From assembly GCA_949739085.1 (NCBI GenBank), contig CATIYU010000327.1:1-5852 (forward strand): 5,852 nucleotides of DNA, given 5' to 3'. The notes under the pieces were generated by a model. The model made no database searches. It saw only the letters and a program-made list of their open reading frames with translations, and had not been told where the DNA came from. This DNA comes from an uncultured Eubacteriales bacterium. Its GTDB lineage: Bacteria > Bacillota_A > Clostridia > Oscillospirales > Oscillospiraceae. The position numbers were made by a program, and so were the translations under genes. This document shows, piece after piece, positions 1-5,852 of this stretch (position 1 is the first letter of the stretch; every line of letters begins with the position of its first letter).

Positions 1-1
1 C

Positions 2-703
2 CAGCGCGTGGCGATTGGCCGTGCTATCGTCCGCAACCCCAAGGTGTTCCTCATGGACGAGCCTCTCTCCAACCTGGACGCCAAGCTGCGCAACCAGATG
101 CGCGCGGAGATCATCAAGCTCCGTCAGAAGATCGACACCACCTTTATCTACGTCACCCACGACCAGACCGAGGCTATGACCCTGGGCGACCGTATCGTCA
201 TCATGCGCGACGGCTTCATCCAGCAGATCGGCACGCCTCAGGAGGTCTTTGACCACCCCGCCAACCTGTTCGTGGCCGGCTTCATTGGCACCCCGATGAT
301 GAACTTCTTCGACGCCAAGCTGGAGAAGGATTCCGCTGGCTACTATGTCACCGTAGCCGGTGCCCGCATGGAGCTGCCCGCCGATAAGCAGGAGATCCTC
401 AAGAAGCGGAACACCGCTCCCCAGGATGTCACTCTGGGTATTCGTCCGGACCACATCACCATGTGCGACGCCAGCGCCCCCCACGCCCTGTCCGCCACGG
501 TGGATGTCACTGAGCTCATGGGCGCTACCATCCACATGCACGTCAACGTGGCCGGTAGGGACGCCATCATCATCCTGCCCACCATCGACCTCACCGGCGA
601 GCAGAAGAACCTGGGCTACGGCGCGAAGATCAACATCACTTTCAACGGCAACGTGATGCACCTCTTCAGCAAGGCCGACGAGAAGAGCCTCCTTCCCCTG
701 TAA
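2..703 (+). CDS. Sugar ABC transporter ATP-binding protein, MalK/UgpC/MsmX family (5' partial)
   Basis: This is the cytoplasmic ATPase subunit that powers an ABC importer, most likely for sugars or glycerol phosphate. The frame is open from base 2 ([13 protein letters not shown]), which is the tail of the ABC signature LSGGQ-QR. The Walker A motif and start codon therefore lie upstream, and about 233 residues of a usual ~360-370 are present. Visible motifs in order are Walker B with the catalytic Glu (VFLMDEP), the D-loop (SNLDAKLR), the H-loop ([16 protein letters not shown]), and then a C-terminal regulatory TOBE/OB region (including LGIRPDHI) typical of MalK-like ATPases. No permease or binding-protein gene is visible. 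In Firmicutes MsmX-like ATPases often serve several importers, so the substrate cannot be assigned. Arg codons are mostly CGC/CGT, unlike the CGG-rich genes next to it, which suggests high expression. The GTG at base 8 is internal and is not a start. Confidence 0.93.
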   Translation, partial: QRVAIGRAIVRNPKVFLMDEPLSNLDAKLRNQMRAEIIKLRQKIDTTFIYVTHDQTEAMTLGDRIVIMRDGFIQQIGTPQEVFDHPANLFVAGFIGTPMMNFFDAKLEKDSAGYYVTVAGARMELPADKQEILKKRNTAPQDVTLGIRPDHITMCDASAPHALSATVDVTELMGATIHMHVNVAGRDAIIILPTIDLTGEQKNLGYGAKINITFNGNVMHLFSKADEKSLLPL

Positions 704-725
704 ACTACACGCATACATATAGCCA

Positions 726-760
726 AGGGCCCCGGAGATTCACTCCGGGGCCCTATCTTC
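726..760 (+). terminator. Hairpin terminator after the ABC ATPase gene
   Basis: A perfect 12-bp stem pairs AGGGCCCCGGAG (726-737) with CTCCGGGGCCCT (743-754) across a 5-base loop, ATTCA. It starts 22 bases after the stop codon. The 3' tract is weak (ATCTTCT), so it may act less efficiently than a classic intrinsic terminator, but the stem is very stable. It separates the transporter gene from the mutY promoter. Confidence 0.75.
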
Positions 761-770
761 TGGAGACGCA

Positions 771-799
771 TTGAAATTCTGGCGGGATTGTGGTACAAT
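771..799 (+). promoter_or_regulatory. Sigma-A (sigma70-type) promoter of mutY-tdk, extended -10
   Basis: The -35 box is TTGAAA (771-776) and the -10 box is TACAAT (794-799), separated by 17 bases. A TGG just before the -10 (791-793) fits the extended -10 TGn motif. Each hexamer differs from consensus at one position. Transcription would start near base 806, about 30 bases before the mutY ATG. The site lies between the upstream hairpin and mutY, which is where a promoter is expected. Confidence 0.8.
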
Positions 800-823
800 A
801 GCCCACGCTGCATACAAGCGGAG

Positions 824-829
824 AGGAGG
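824..829 (+). promoter_or_regulatory. Ribosome binding site of mutY
   Basis: AGGAGG lies 7 bases before the ATG at 837. This fixes that ATG as the start, rather than the in-frame TTG at 771, which falls inside the -35 box and so cannot be on the transcript. Confidence 0.85.
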
Positions 830-836
830 CGGTGTC

Positions 837-1907
837 ATGGACCCTGTCCCAAAATCCCTGAACGCCATGGCCGGGCCCCTGCTGGCCTGGTACGGCGTCA
901 ATAAGCGAACCCTGCCCTGGCGGGGGACCCGGGACCCCTATCAGGTCTGGGTCTCCGAGGTCATGCTCCAGCAGACCCGGGTGGCGGCGGTCATCCCCTA
1001 CTACCAGCGCTGGATGGATGCGCTGCCCACAGTGGAGGCCCTGGCGGCGGTGGACAGCGAGCGGCTAATGAAGCTGTGGCAGGGTCTTGGCTACTACAGC
1101 CGGGCCAGAAACCTGCAAAAGGCGGCCCAGGTTGTGGTTGCGGACTACGCCGGACGGTTCCCAGAGAGCCTGGACGCGCTCCTCAAGCTGCCCGGCGTGG
1201 GGGACTACACCGCTGGTGCTATTGCCTCCATCGCCTTCGGCCTGCCGGTCCCCGCCGTGGACGGCAATGTACTGCGGGTGGCGGCCCGGGTGGCGGCAGT
1301 CCGGGAGAATATTCTGGACCCACAGGTGCGGAAAACCTTCCGGGCCTGGATGGCGCGGGCCGTGCCTCCGGCGTGTCCGGGGGAGTTCAACCAGGCGCTG
1401 ATGGATTTAGGGGCAACGGTATGCCTGCCCAACGGTGTCCCGGACTGCGGGCGGTGCCCGCTGGCGGAGATCTGTCAGGCGAACCAGCTGGGCCTCCAGG
1501 GCACTCTGCCGGTCCGGGCTAAAAAGGCTGGGCGGCGGCGGGAGAACCTGACGGTCTACCTGTTGGTGCGGGACGGCAGGACCGCCCTGCGGCGGAGGCC
1601 GGACCAGGGATTGCTGGCAGGGCTGTGGGAATTCCCCTACGTGCAGGGGACGCTGGACGAGGACGGCGCCGGGTCCCCTCTGGCGGACTGGGGGCTCCGC
1701 CCCCTGAATTGGCGGAAAAAAATACCGGCCAAGCATATTTTCACCCACGTAGAGTGGCATATGACCGGTTACCTGCTGGCCGTGGAGGGGGACTGCCCGG
1801 ACTTTTACTGGGCAGACCAAGCGGCGCTGGACAAGCTGGCGGTGCCCTCCGCCTTTGGCAAGTACATGGCGGAGATCAGAGCCGCCCTGGCGGACGGCAC
1901 GGCCTAG
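837..1907 (+). CDS. mutY: A/G-specific adenine glycosylase MutY
   Basis: MutY removes adenine mispaired with 8-oxoguanine, preventing G:C to T:A mutations. The product is 356 residues, a normal length for the family. The N-terminal HhH-GPD glycosylase domain carries LPWR (26-29), SEVMLQQT with the catalytic Glu41, the helix-hairpin-helix LPGVGDYTA (118-126), and VDGNV with the catalytic Asp142. Four cysteines (196, 204, 207, 213) form the [4Fe-4S] site with spacing C-X7-C-X2-C-X5-C. The first interval is one residue longer than the C-X6-C of the E. coli enzyme. From about residue 235 a NUDIX-like domain follows (LAGLWEFP, then FTHVEWHM), which recognises 8-oxoG and distinguishes MutY from endonuclease III. 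The ATG is chosen by its AGGAGG site and by the promoter just upstream. tdk follows after 27 bases, probably on the same transcript. Confidence 0.97.
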   Translation: MDPVPKSLNAMAGPLLAWYGVNKRTLPWRGTRDPYQVWVSEVMLQQTRVAAVIPYYQRWMDALPTVEALAAVDSERLMKLWQGLGYYSRARNLQKAAQVVVADYAGRFPESLDALLKLPGVGDYTAGAIASIAFGLPVPAVDGNVLRVAARVAAVRENILDPQVRKTFRAWMARAVPPACPGEFNQALMDLGATVCLPNGVPDCGRCPLAEICQANQLGLQGTLPVRAKKAGRRRENLTVYLLVRDGRTALRRRPDQGLLAGLWEFPYVQGTLDEDGAGSPLADWGLRPLNWRKKIPAKHIFTHVEWHMTGYLLAVEGDCPDFYWADQAALDKLAVPSAFGKYMAEIRAALADGTA

Positions 1908-1934
1908 AGCAGATTACATAGGAGAGGGAAAAGG

Positions 1935-2528
1935 ATGGCACAGCTTTACTTCAAATACGGGGCCATGGGCTCCAGCAAGACCGCCAACGCACTGATGGTC
2001 CATTTCAACTACGAGGAGCGGGGACAGGCCGCCCTGATGGTCAAACCCCGGCTGGACACCCGGGACGGCGACCACATGGTCCGCTCCCGGATTGGCCTCA
2101 CCCACCCCTGCGTTTACTTTGACGAGATGCGGGTCATGCCCGAGGAGGATCTGAAAAAATACGGCTGCATCATCGTAGACGAGGCCCAATTCCTCAGCCG
2201 TGAGGAGGTCCACTACCTGGTCCATTTGGTGGACGGCTGCGGCATCCCGGTGATGTGCTACGGCCTGCGGGCGGATTTCAAGGGAGAGCTGTTCCCGGGA
2301 AGCCAAGAGCTGCTAGTTATGGCCGACAAGATCGAGGAGGTGAAAACCATCTGCTGGTGCGGCAAAAAAGCCACCTTTAACGCCCGGTTTGACGGGGAGG
2401 GAAAGGTCCTCAAGGAGGGGGAGCAGGTGGTTCTGGGAGCCAACGACAAGTATATTGGCCTCTGCCGCATGCACTGGATGGCCGGGGACTTGGGCCCGGA
2501 CTTCAACCTACAGGGCACGGGGGACTAG
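1935..2528 (+). CDS. tdk: Thymidine kinase (type II)
   Basis: This enzyme phosphorylates thymidine to dTMP with ATP in the pyrimidine salvage pathway in the cytoplasm. The product is 197 residues, the usual length for the bacterial type II (TK1-like) family. It has the P-loop GAMGSSKT (9-16), the DTRDG segment (41-45), Walker B VDEAQF (81-86) with the probable catalytic base Glu83, and the substrate lasso region CYGLRADFKGELFPGS (108-123). The zinc-binding residues are probably Cys140, Cys142, Cys177 and His180, in the arrangement C-X-C ... C-X2-H also found in enterobacterial Tdk. The ATG is preceded by a purine-rich site, GGAGAGGG (1921-1928), with 6 bases between. The gene has no promoter of its own that I can see and is probably co-transcribed with mutY. 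A hairpin terminator follows its stop after 16 bases. Confidence 0.97.
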   Translation: MAQLYFKYGAMGSSKTANALMVHFNYEERGQAALMVKPRLDTRDGDHMVRSRIGLTHPCVYFDEMRVMPEEDLKKYGCIIVDEAQFLSREEVHYLVHLVDGCGIPVMCYGLRADFKGELFPGSQELLVMADKIEEVKTICWCGKKATFNARFDGEGKVLKEGEQVVLGANDKYIGLCRMHWMAGDLGPDFNLQGTGD

Positions 2529-2540
2529 AATGCCCATGAT

Positions 2541-2580
2541 AAAACGTCCGGCGCACAGTAAGCGCCGGACGCTCTTTTTC
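2541..2580. terminator. Bidirectional intrinsic terminator between tdk and the histidine kinase gene
   Basis: A perfect 10-bp stem pairs CGTCCGGCGC (2545-2554) with GCGCCGGACG (2562-2571) around a 7-base loop. On the plus strand it is followed by CTCTTTTTC. On the minus strand it is followed by TTTTATC (complement of 2538-2544). It can therefore end both the mutY-tdk transcript and the converging operon, whose last stop codon is at 2584-2586. Confidence 0.9.
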
Positions 2581-2583
2581 CGT

Positions 2584-3795
2584 CTATTGGGTGTCGCTGG
2601 ATGCCTTGAGACGCTCCAAACGCACAAAAAAGGTATTGACACCACCAGAGCTCTCCGCCCAGATTTTGCCGCCGTGGGCCTCCACAATCCCCTGGGCAAT
2701 GGCCAACCCCAAGCCGCAGCCGCCTCGAGGCCGGGCCTGGTCCAGGCGGCAAAACCGCTTGAAAATCTTTTTCAGGTCCTCCCCGCTGATGTCCTCCCCG
2801 GGGTTGGAGACCCACATCCGGCAGCTCCGGTTCCCTGTCCGCCGGATGCCTGCCGACACCCGGCCCTGCGGGGCGGAGTACTTCCGGGCGTTGTCCAGCA
2901 GTATGTCCAGCACCTGCCGCAGATGGAGGGCGCTGCCCTGGACCAGGATGCCCTCCTCAATCTCACTCTCCAGCGTCAGCCCCTGCTCGAAAAAGATGGG
3001 TTCAAAGGGCAGGAGCGCATCCGAGACCAAGCGGCTCAGATCCACTGGCTCCAGGGCCGTCTCCGGGAGACCGGCATCCACCCGGGCCAGATCCAAAAGG
3101 TTCTCAACGAGGCCCCGCATCTGCCGGGACATGGTGAGGATGTTCCCGGCGAACCGGGCCCGGTCCGCCTCGCTCTGCCCTCCATTTTGCAGCAGCTCGG
3201 CGTTCGCCAGGATCACCGTCAGCGGCGTTTTCAGCTCGTGGGAGGCGTCCGCCACAAACTGCCGCTGCTGCCGCCATGCCTCGTCCACTGGCTTCACCGC
3301 CCAGCGGGCCAGCGCCAGACTCACCGCGAAAAAGGCCAGCAGGGCGGCGCACCCGATGACCAGACAGCTCCGCGCCAGCCGCTCCATAGCCCCCGCCTCA
3401 CTGGAGATGTCCACAAAGGCGTAGCCCTGGCCGTTGGGCGGCTCCAGGACGCAGAAGCGCAGCTTATATGCTGGCAGAACGCCAGAGGACTGGCCGGTCT
3501 CCAGCGCGGCGGCCAGCAGGGACCAAAGGGTCTCCTCGGTCAGGTCGTAATAGCCGCCGCCGGTGAGCAGGCGCACGCCGCTGGGCCAAACTTGCAGGAC
3601 AAAATAGGGCAGCGTGCCGCTGCCGGGCTGCTCCAGCCGAAGGGGGTCCCTGGCTACGGCCTCCAGCACCCGCTGGCTCTCCGCCTCCAGGCCCGCCTGG
3701 GTGAAGTGGAGCACCAGGCCGAAGATGACGCACAGCATGGCGGCGGCAATGGCCATATTGACGCAGACAAACTTGACTCGCAGCCGCCGAATCAT
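2584..3795 (-). CDS. Sensor histidine kinase of a two-component system
   Basis: This membrane sensor autophosphorylates on a histidine and passes the phosphate to the regulator encoded just upstream. The product is 403 residues. TM1 spans about 9-31, an extracytoplasmic segment of about 110 residues follows, and TM2 spans about 142-165. HisKA has the H-box ASHELKTPL (184-192, phospho-His186). HATPase_c has the N-box LLDNARKYS (299-307), a G1 region SNPGEDIS (330-337) in which the usual DxG is NPG, and the G2 box GGCGLGLAI (358-366). Only about 20 residues separate TM2 from the H-box, so there is no full HAMP domain. The chosen ATG overlaps the regulator's TGA (ATGA, bases 3792-3795) and sits behind GGAGGTGGAGGAG. 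Longer in-frame starts lie inside the regulator gene. The signal is unknown. Confidence 0.95.
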   Translation of the reverse strand: MIRRLRVKFVCVNMAIAAAMLCVIFGLVLHFTQAGLEAESQRVLEAVARDPLRLEQPGSGTLPYFVLQVWPSGVRLLTGGGYYDLTEETLWSLLAAALETGQSSGVLPAYKLRFCVLEPPNGQGYAFVDISSEAGAMERLARSCLVIGCAALLAFFAVSLALARWAVKPVDEAWRQQRQFVADASHELKTPLTVILANAELLQNGGQSEADRARFAGNILTMSRQMRGLVENLLDLARVDAGLPETALEPVDLSRLVSDALLPFEPIFFEQGLTLESEIEEGILVQGSALHLRQVLDILLDNARKYSAPQGRVSAGIRRTGNRSCRMWVSNPGEDISGEDLKKIFKRFCRLDQARPRGGCGLGLAIAQGIVEAHGGKIWAESSGGVNTFFVRLERLKASSDTQ

Positions 3796-4466
3796 AGCTC
3801 CTCCACCTCCAGGTGGTAGCCCAGCCGCCGTGCTGCGGCAATCCGGACATTTGAGCCGATGCTCCGGAGTTTTTTCCGCAGAAACCCTACGTAGACCTCC
3901 ACATGGTTTTCCGAAGCCCCGGTATCCTGTCCCCAAACCCGCTGGAGCAGCACCTCCTTGGAGAGGTTGTGGTCCGGCTCACGCATCAGCTGGCGCATAA
4001 CGTCAAACTCCCGGGCGGAGAGCCGCACCCGGTTCTCCCCGCAGCAGAGGGTATTGGCGGAGAGGTCCAGGGTGGTATTGCCGCAGGCGAGAGCGTCGGA
4101 CGTCTCCCCCTGGCGGCGCAGCAGAGCGTTGACGCAGGCCAGCAACTCCCGGGCGTCAAAGGGCTTGGGCAGGTAGTAGTCCGCCCCGGCGTTGAGCCCC
4201 TCCACCCGGTCCAACAGGTCCGATTTGGCGGTCAGCATCAAAATAGGCGTTCCGCAGCTGCTGGCGCGGAGCCGCCGGGCCACCTGAAAGCCGTCCAGCC
4301 CCGGCAGCATCACGTCCAGGATGAGCAGGTCAAAGCCCCCCTGTTCCGCCCGGGCCAGCCCGGAATCCCCGTCATAGGCGGCCTCCGTGGCAAAGCCTCT
4401 GGCCTCCAGCAGGTCCCCCACGGACTCCGCCAGCAGCCGTTCGTCCTCTATGATGAGTATTTTCAT
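3792..4466 (-). CDS. OmpR/PhoB-family response regulator
   Basis: This DNA-binding transcription regulator is activated by phosphorylation and has 224 residues, typical for the family. The N-terminal receiver domain (1-115) shows the acidic pair Glu7/Asp8, the phospho-acceptor Asp51 in LLILDVMLPGLDG, the switch Thr79 in LMLTAK, and Lys101 in LPKPF. The C-terminal winged-helix domain (about 126-222) contains SAREFDVMRQL, the recognition-helix region SENHVEVYVGFLRKKL, and a final wing ending ARRLGYHLEV. The ATG at 4466 is chosen because it starts the receiver domain and has GGGAGGAG (4472-4479) 5 bases upstream. Longer in-frame starts fall inside the preceding gene. It overlaps the kinase gene by 4 bp, so the two are translationally coupled partners. 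The target genes cannot be read from this sequence. Confidence 0.96.
   Translation of the reverse strand: MKILIIEDERLLAESVGDLLEARGFATEAAYDGDSGLARAEQGGFDLLILDVMLPGLDGFQVARRLRASSCGTPILMLTAKSDLLDRVEGLNAGADYYLPKPFDARELLACVNALLRRQGETSDALACGNTTLDLSANTLCCGENRVRLSAREFDVMRQLMREPDHNLSKEVLLQRVWGQDTGASENHVEVYVGFLRKKLRSIGSNVRIAAARRLGYHLEVEEL
3798..3810 (-). promoter_or_regulatory. Ribosome binding site of the histidine kinase gene
   Basis: On the minus strand GGAGGTGGAGGAG precedes the kinase ATG at 3795, with GGAGG 10 bases away and GGAGGAG 2 bases away. It lies inside the last codons of the response regulator gene (encoding LEVEEL). Together with the ATGA overlap, it supports the short kinase start and coupled translation. 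Confidence 0.8.
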
Positions 4467-4471
4467 ATCCG

Positions 4472-4479
4472 CTCCTCCC
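4472..4479 (-). promoter_or_regulatory. Ribosome binding site of the response regulator gene
   Basis: GGGAGGAG on the minus strand lies 5 bases before the ATG at 4466, in the 19-base gap after the preceding stop codon. It decides the start over the longer upstream reading frame. Confidence 0.8.
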
Positions 4480-4485
4480 GCGCCC

Positions 4486-5223
4486 TCAGTCCTGCCGCTC
4501 CAGGGCGCTGCCGTCCGGCAGCAGGAAGAGATTCTCCTCCGGAGGCTCTGTGTCCGTCTCCCCGGCGGTGAAGCGGTAGACCAGCTCCCCGTCACAGGTG
4601 CGCTCAGCGGCGTGCAGAAGGCCGTCCGCCACGCTGATCCAGTACCGGCTGGCGTAGCCCTCCCCATCCGGCGCAACCTCCACGTAGATACAGTACACCC
4701 CGTCCCGCTCCCGGTAGTCCGCCGCAGAAATCTGTTCCGCAGGCAGGTCCAGCACCGCCTCGTAGGTCAGCATCCGGCCGGTTAGATCGGCGGCTCCGGG
4801 CTGTCCGGCGGTGCGCAGGAGGGTCCAGTCCTTGCCACTGTCGTACCAGACCCCCGCCTGTTCCCCGGCAAGCAGGGTGTGGCGCACGCTGCCGTCCGCC
4901 AGCTGGGCGTCAATTCTGGTTCTTCCGCCGCTGACGTAAACCTGGGCCGCCGTTTGCCCGCTGCCGCCGCTCCAGAAGGTCTCCACAGTCTGGGACCGGC
5001 TGTAGGACGCGGGGCGGGAGAGGGTCCGGACTGCCGCCTGGACGGTCTGGGGGGAGATCTCCACCACGTTCAGTTGGCTCTCGCCGCCAGGGCCCTCCGT
5101 GCCGCTTCCGTCGGCCTGGACCTCCGGCAGCACAATCCCGCCGGAGCCGCTGCGGCTGGTGTAGGCCATCAGCAGGACGAATACCAGCAGCAGAATTCCC
5201 AGACCCATGGTAAAATAGGTCAT
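4486..5223 (-). CDS. Membrane-anchored extracytoplasmic protein of unknown function (possibly LolA-like fold)
   Basis: I do not recognise this 245-residue protein. It begins with one hydrophobic segment (about 4-21, GLGILLLVFVLLMAY), which looks like an uncleaved signal anchor. There is no lipobox cysteine. A Gly/Ser-rich linker (about 22-50) follows, then a soluble domain of short alternating beta-like strands (AAQVYVSGGRTRID, GVWYDSGKDWTLL, YCIYVEVAPDG, ASRYWISVADGLLHAAER, ELVYRFTAGE). This pattern recalls LolA/RseB-type lipoprotein-binding sheets, but that is an inference from appearance only. Two cysteines (178 and 210) could form a disulfide outside the cell. The gene lies 28 bp after the epimerase stop and 19 bp before the response regulator, so it is probably in the same operon and may help the two-component system sense its signal. 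The ATG has only a weak AGG upstream. A CTG at 5236-5238 behind AAGGAGGG would give 5 more residues (start LDRKKM). Confidence 0.85.
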   Translation of the reverse strand: MTYFTMGLGILLLVFVLLMAYTSRSGSGGIVLPEVQADGSGTEGPGGESQLNVVEISPQTVQAAVRTLSRPASYSRSQTVETFWSGGSGQTAAQVYVSGGRTRIDAQLADGSVRHTLLAGEQAGVWYDSGKDWTLLRTAGQPGAADLTGRMLTYEAVLDLPAEQISAADYRERDGVYCIYVEVAPDGEGYASRYWISVADGLLHAAERTCDGELVYRFTAGETDTEPPEENLFLLPDGSALERQD

Positions 5224-5235
5224 TTTTTTCCTGTC

Positions 5236-5253
5236 CAGCGGACTGCCCTCCTT
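5236..5253 (-). promoter_or_regulatory. Strong Shine-Dalgarno with a possible CTG start for the anchored protein
   Basis: The minus strand reads TAAGGAGGG CAGTCCG CTG. The epimerase stop TAA overlaps AAGGAGGG (5246-5253), and 7 bases later comes an in-frame CTG (5236-5238). The annotated ATG at 5223 is 22 bases from this site, too far for normal use, and has only CAGGA nearby. Either the CTG is the real start or the weaker local site is used. Confidence 0.5.
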
Positions 5254-5852
5254 ATCCGGCGGTGAAATCCTCCGGCTTCCCGCCCCGGTCGTAGTGCCAC
5301 AAAATGGCGTCCGTAATCCGCTTGCAGGCCAAGCCGTCCCCGTAGGGGTTCACGGCGTGGGCCATGGCGGCGTAGGCGGAAGCATCTGTCAGAAGCTGGT
5401 GTGTCATGGAGAAAATGGCCTCCCGGTCCACGCCCGCCAGTTTCGCCGTTCCGGCCTCCACCGCCTCGGGTCGCTCCGTCTCCCGCCGCAACACCAGAAC
5501 CGGCTTGCCCAGGGCGGGGGCCTCCTCCTGCAAGCCGCCGGAATCTGTCAGCACCAGATAGCACCGGGCCATCAGGTTATGCATCTCCCCGGCGTCCAGG
5601 GGGGCGGTGAGGTGGATATTGGGGATCTCCGCCAAGTGCTTTTTCGCGCACGCCTGGACCACCGGGCTCAGGTGGACCGGGTACACCATCTCCACATCTT
5701 GGTGGGCGCGGGCGGTCTCCGCCAGGGCGGACATGATGTCCTCCATGGGCTGGCCGTAGTTCTCCCGGCGGTGGCAGGTCACCAGCACAATTTTCTTCTC
5801 GCCGTAGGGCAGGCGGTTGAGGATATCCGTATGGAAAGCGAAGTCCTCCCGC
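5252..5852 (-). CDS. wecB: UDP-N-acetylglucosamine 2-epimerase, non-hydrolysing (5' partial)
   Basis: This cytoplasmic enzyme (WecB/MnaA family) interconverts UDP-GlcNAc and UDP-ManNAc, which feeds teichoic acid linkage units, capsules or similar surface polymers. The open frame runs off the right edge (last complete codon 5849-5851). About 199 C-terminal residues are present of a usual 360-390, so the N-terminal Rossmann half lies outside. Visible family hallmarks are VTCHRRENYG, YPVHLSPVVQ, the long motif LTDSGG-LQEEAPALGKPVLVLR followed by ETERPEAVEAGT, and the C-terminal NPYGDGLACKRI. These residues contact the UDP-sugar in the GT-B fold. The GTG at 5788 is internal. The gene is the first visible member of the minus-strand operon, whose promoter is outside the window. 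The hydrolysing NeuC-type enzyme is a less likely alternative, given the motif pattern. Confidence 0.95.
   Translation of the reverse strand, partial: REDFAFHTDILNRLPYGEKKIVLVTCHRRENYGQPMEDIMSALAETARAHQDVEMVYPVHLSPVVQACAKKHLAEIPNIHLTAPLDAGEMHNLMARCYLVLTDSGGLQEEAPALGKPVLVLRRETERPEAVEAGTAKLAGVDREAIFSMTHQLLTDASAYAAMAHAVNPYGDGLACKRITDAILWHYDRGGKPEDFTAG

Noticed and set aside
758..782. Direct repeat TTCTGG (758-763 and 777-782) around the -35 box, a possible operator
   Set aside because: Six bases repeated once is expected by chance, and there is no symmetry or further copy to support an operator.
771..836. An N-terminal extension of MutY by 22 residues from a TTG
   Set aside because: The TTG is part of the -35 box, and the AGGAGG site points to the ATG at 837.
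2389..3819. A 476-codon open frame on the plus strand, antisense to the histidine kinase gene and overlapping tdk
   Set aside because: It has no ribosome binding site, crosses the strong terminator at 2541-2580, and its product is low-complexity Pro/Gln/Gly/Arg-rich. The opposite strand encodes a kinase with all conserved motifs. It is a by-product of high G+C at third positions.
3796..3936. A 47-residue N-terminal extension of the histidine kinase
   Set aside because: It would lie wholly inside the response regulator gene, and its sequence is not kinase-like. The ATGA overlap with a good ribosome binding site gives the start.
4467..4676. A 70-residue N-terminal extension of the response regulator
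   Set aside because: It overlaps the anchored-protein gene in another frame, and the receiver domain begins exactly at the ATG at 4466.
1..5852. Search for tRNA, rRNA, CRISPR repeats, insertion-sequence ends, attachment sites and riboswitches
   Set aside because: None seen. Intergenic space is limited to 704-836 and a few gaps under 60 bases, all accounted for by terminators, a promoter and ribosome binding sites.

Overview
The window is a G+C-rich bacterial chromosome segment that is densely coding. It reads as an ordinary chromosomal region, with no sign of mobile DNA, prophage, CRISPR or RNA genes. The proteins suggest a high-GC low-branching Firmicute of the gut Clostridia type (an Oscillospiraceae-like organism is my best guess). 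The basis is a MsmX/UgpC-type sugar ABC ATPase, a MutY with a CLPNG-type iron-sulfur loop, strong AGGAGG ribosome binding sites and an OmpR/histidine kinase pair. This taxonomic guess is inference only.

Plus-strand half (1-2580). The window opens inside an ABC transporter ATPase gene of the MalK/UgpC/MsmX family, whose first third is missing. A 12-bp perfect hairpin follows it. Next comes a clear sigma-A promoter with an extended -10, which drives mutY (adenine glycosylase, 8-oxoG repair). tdk (thymidine kinase) lies 27 bp downstream of mutY, so the two probably form a two-gene transcript. A hairpin with T-tracts on both sides ends it and also serves the converging operon.

Minus-strand half (2584-5852). 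Read right to left, this is a tight operon: a non-hydrolysing UDP-GlcNAc 2-epimerase (wecB/mnaA, N-terminal part outside the window), an unrecognised membrane-anchored extracytoplasmic protein, an OmpR-type response regulator and its histidine kinase. Gaps are 28 bp, 19 bp and a 4-bp ATGA overlap. The order suggests that the anchored protein and the two-component system work together at the cell surface, next to an enzyme that supplies UDP-ManNAc for surface polymers.

The least explained element is the anchored protein at 4486-5223. Its fold may be LolA-like, and its start may be a CTG codon 15 bases upstream of the obvious ATG. I saw nothing that amounts to a clearly new system.
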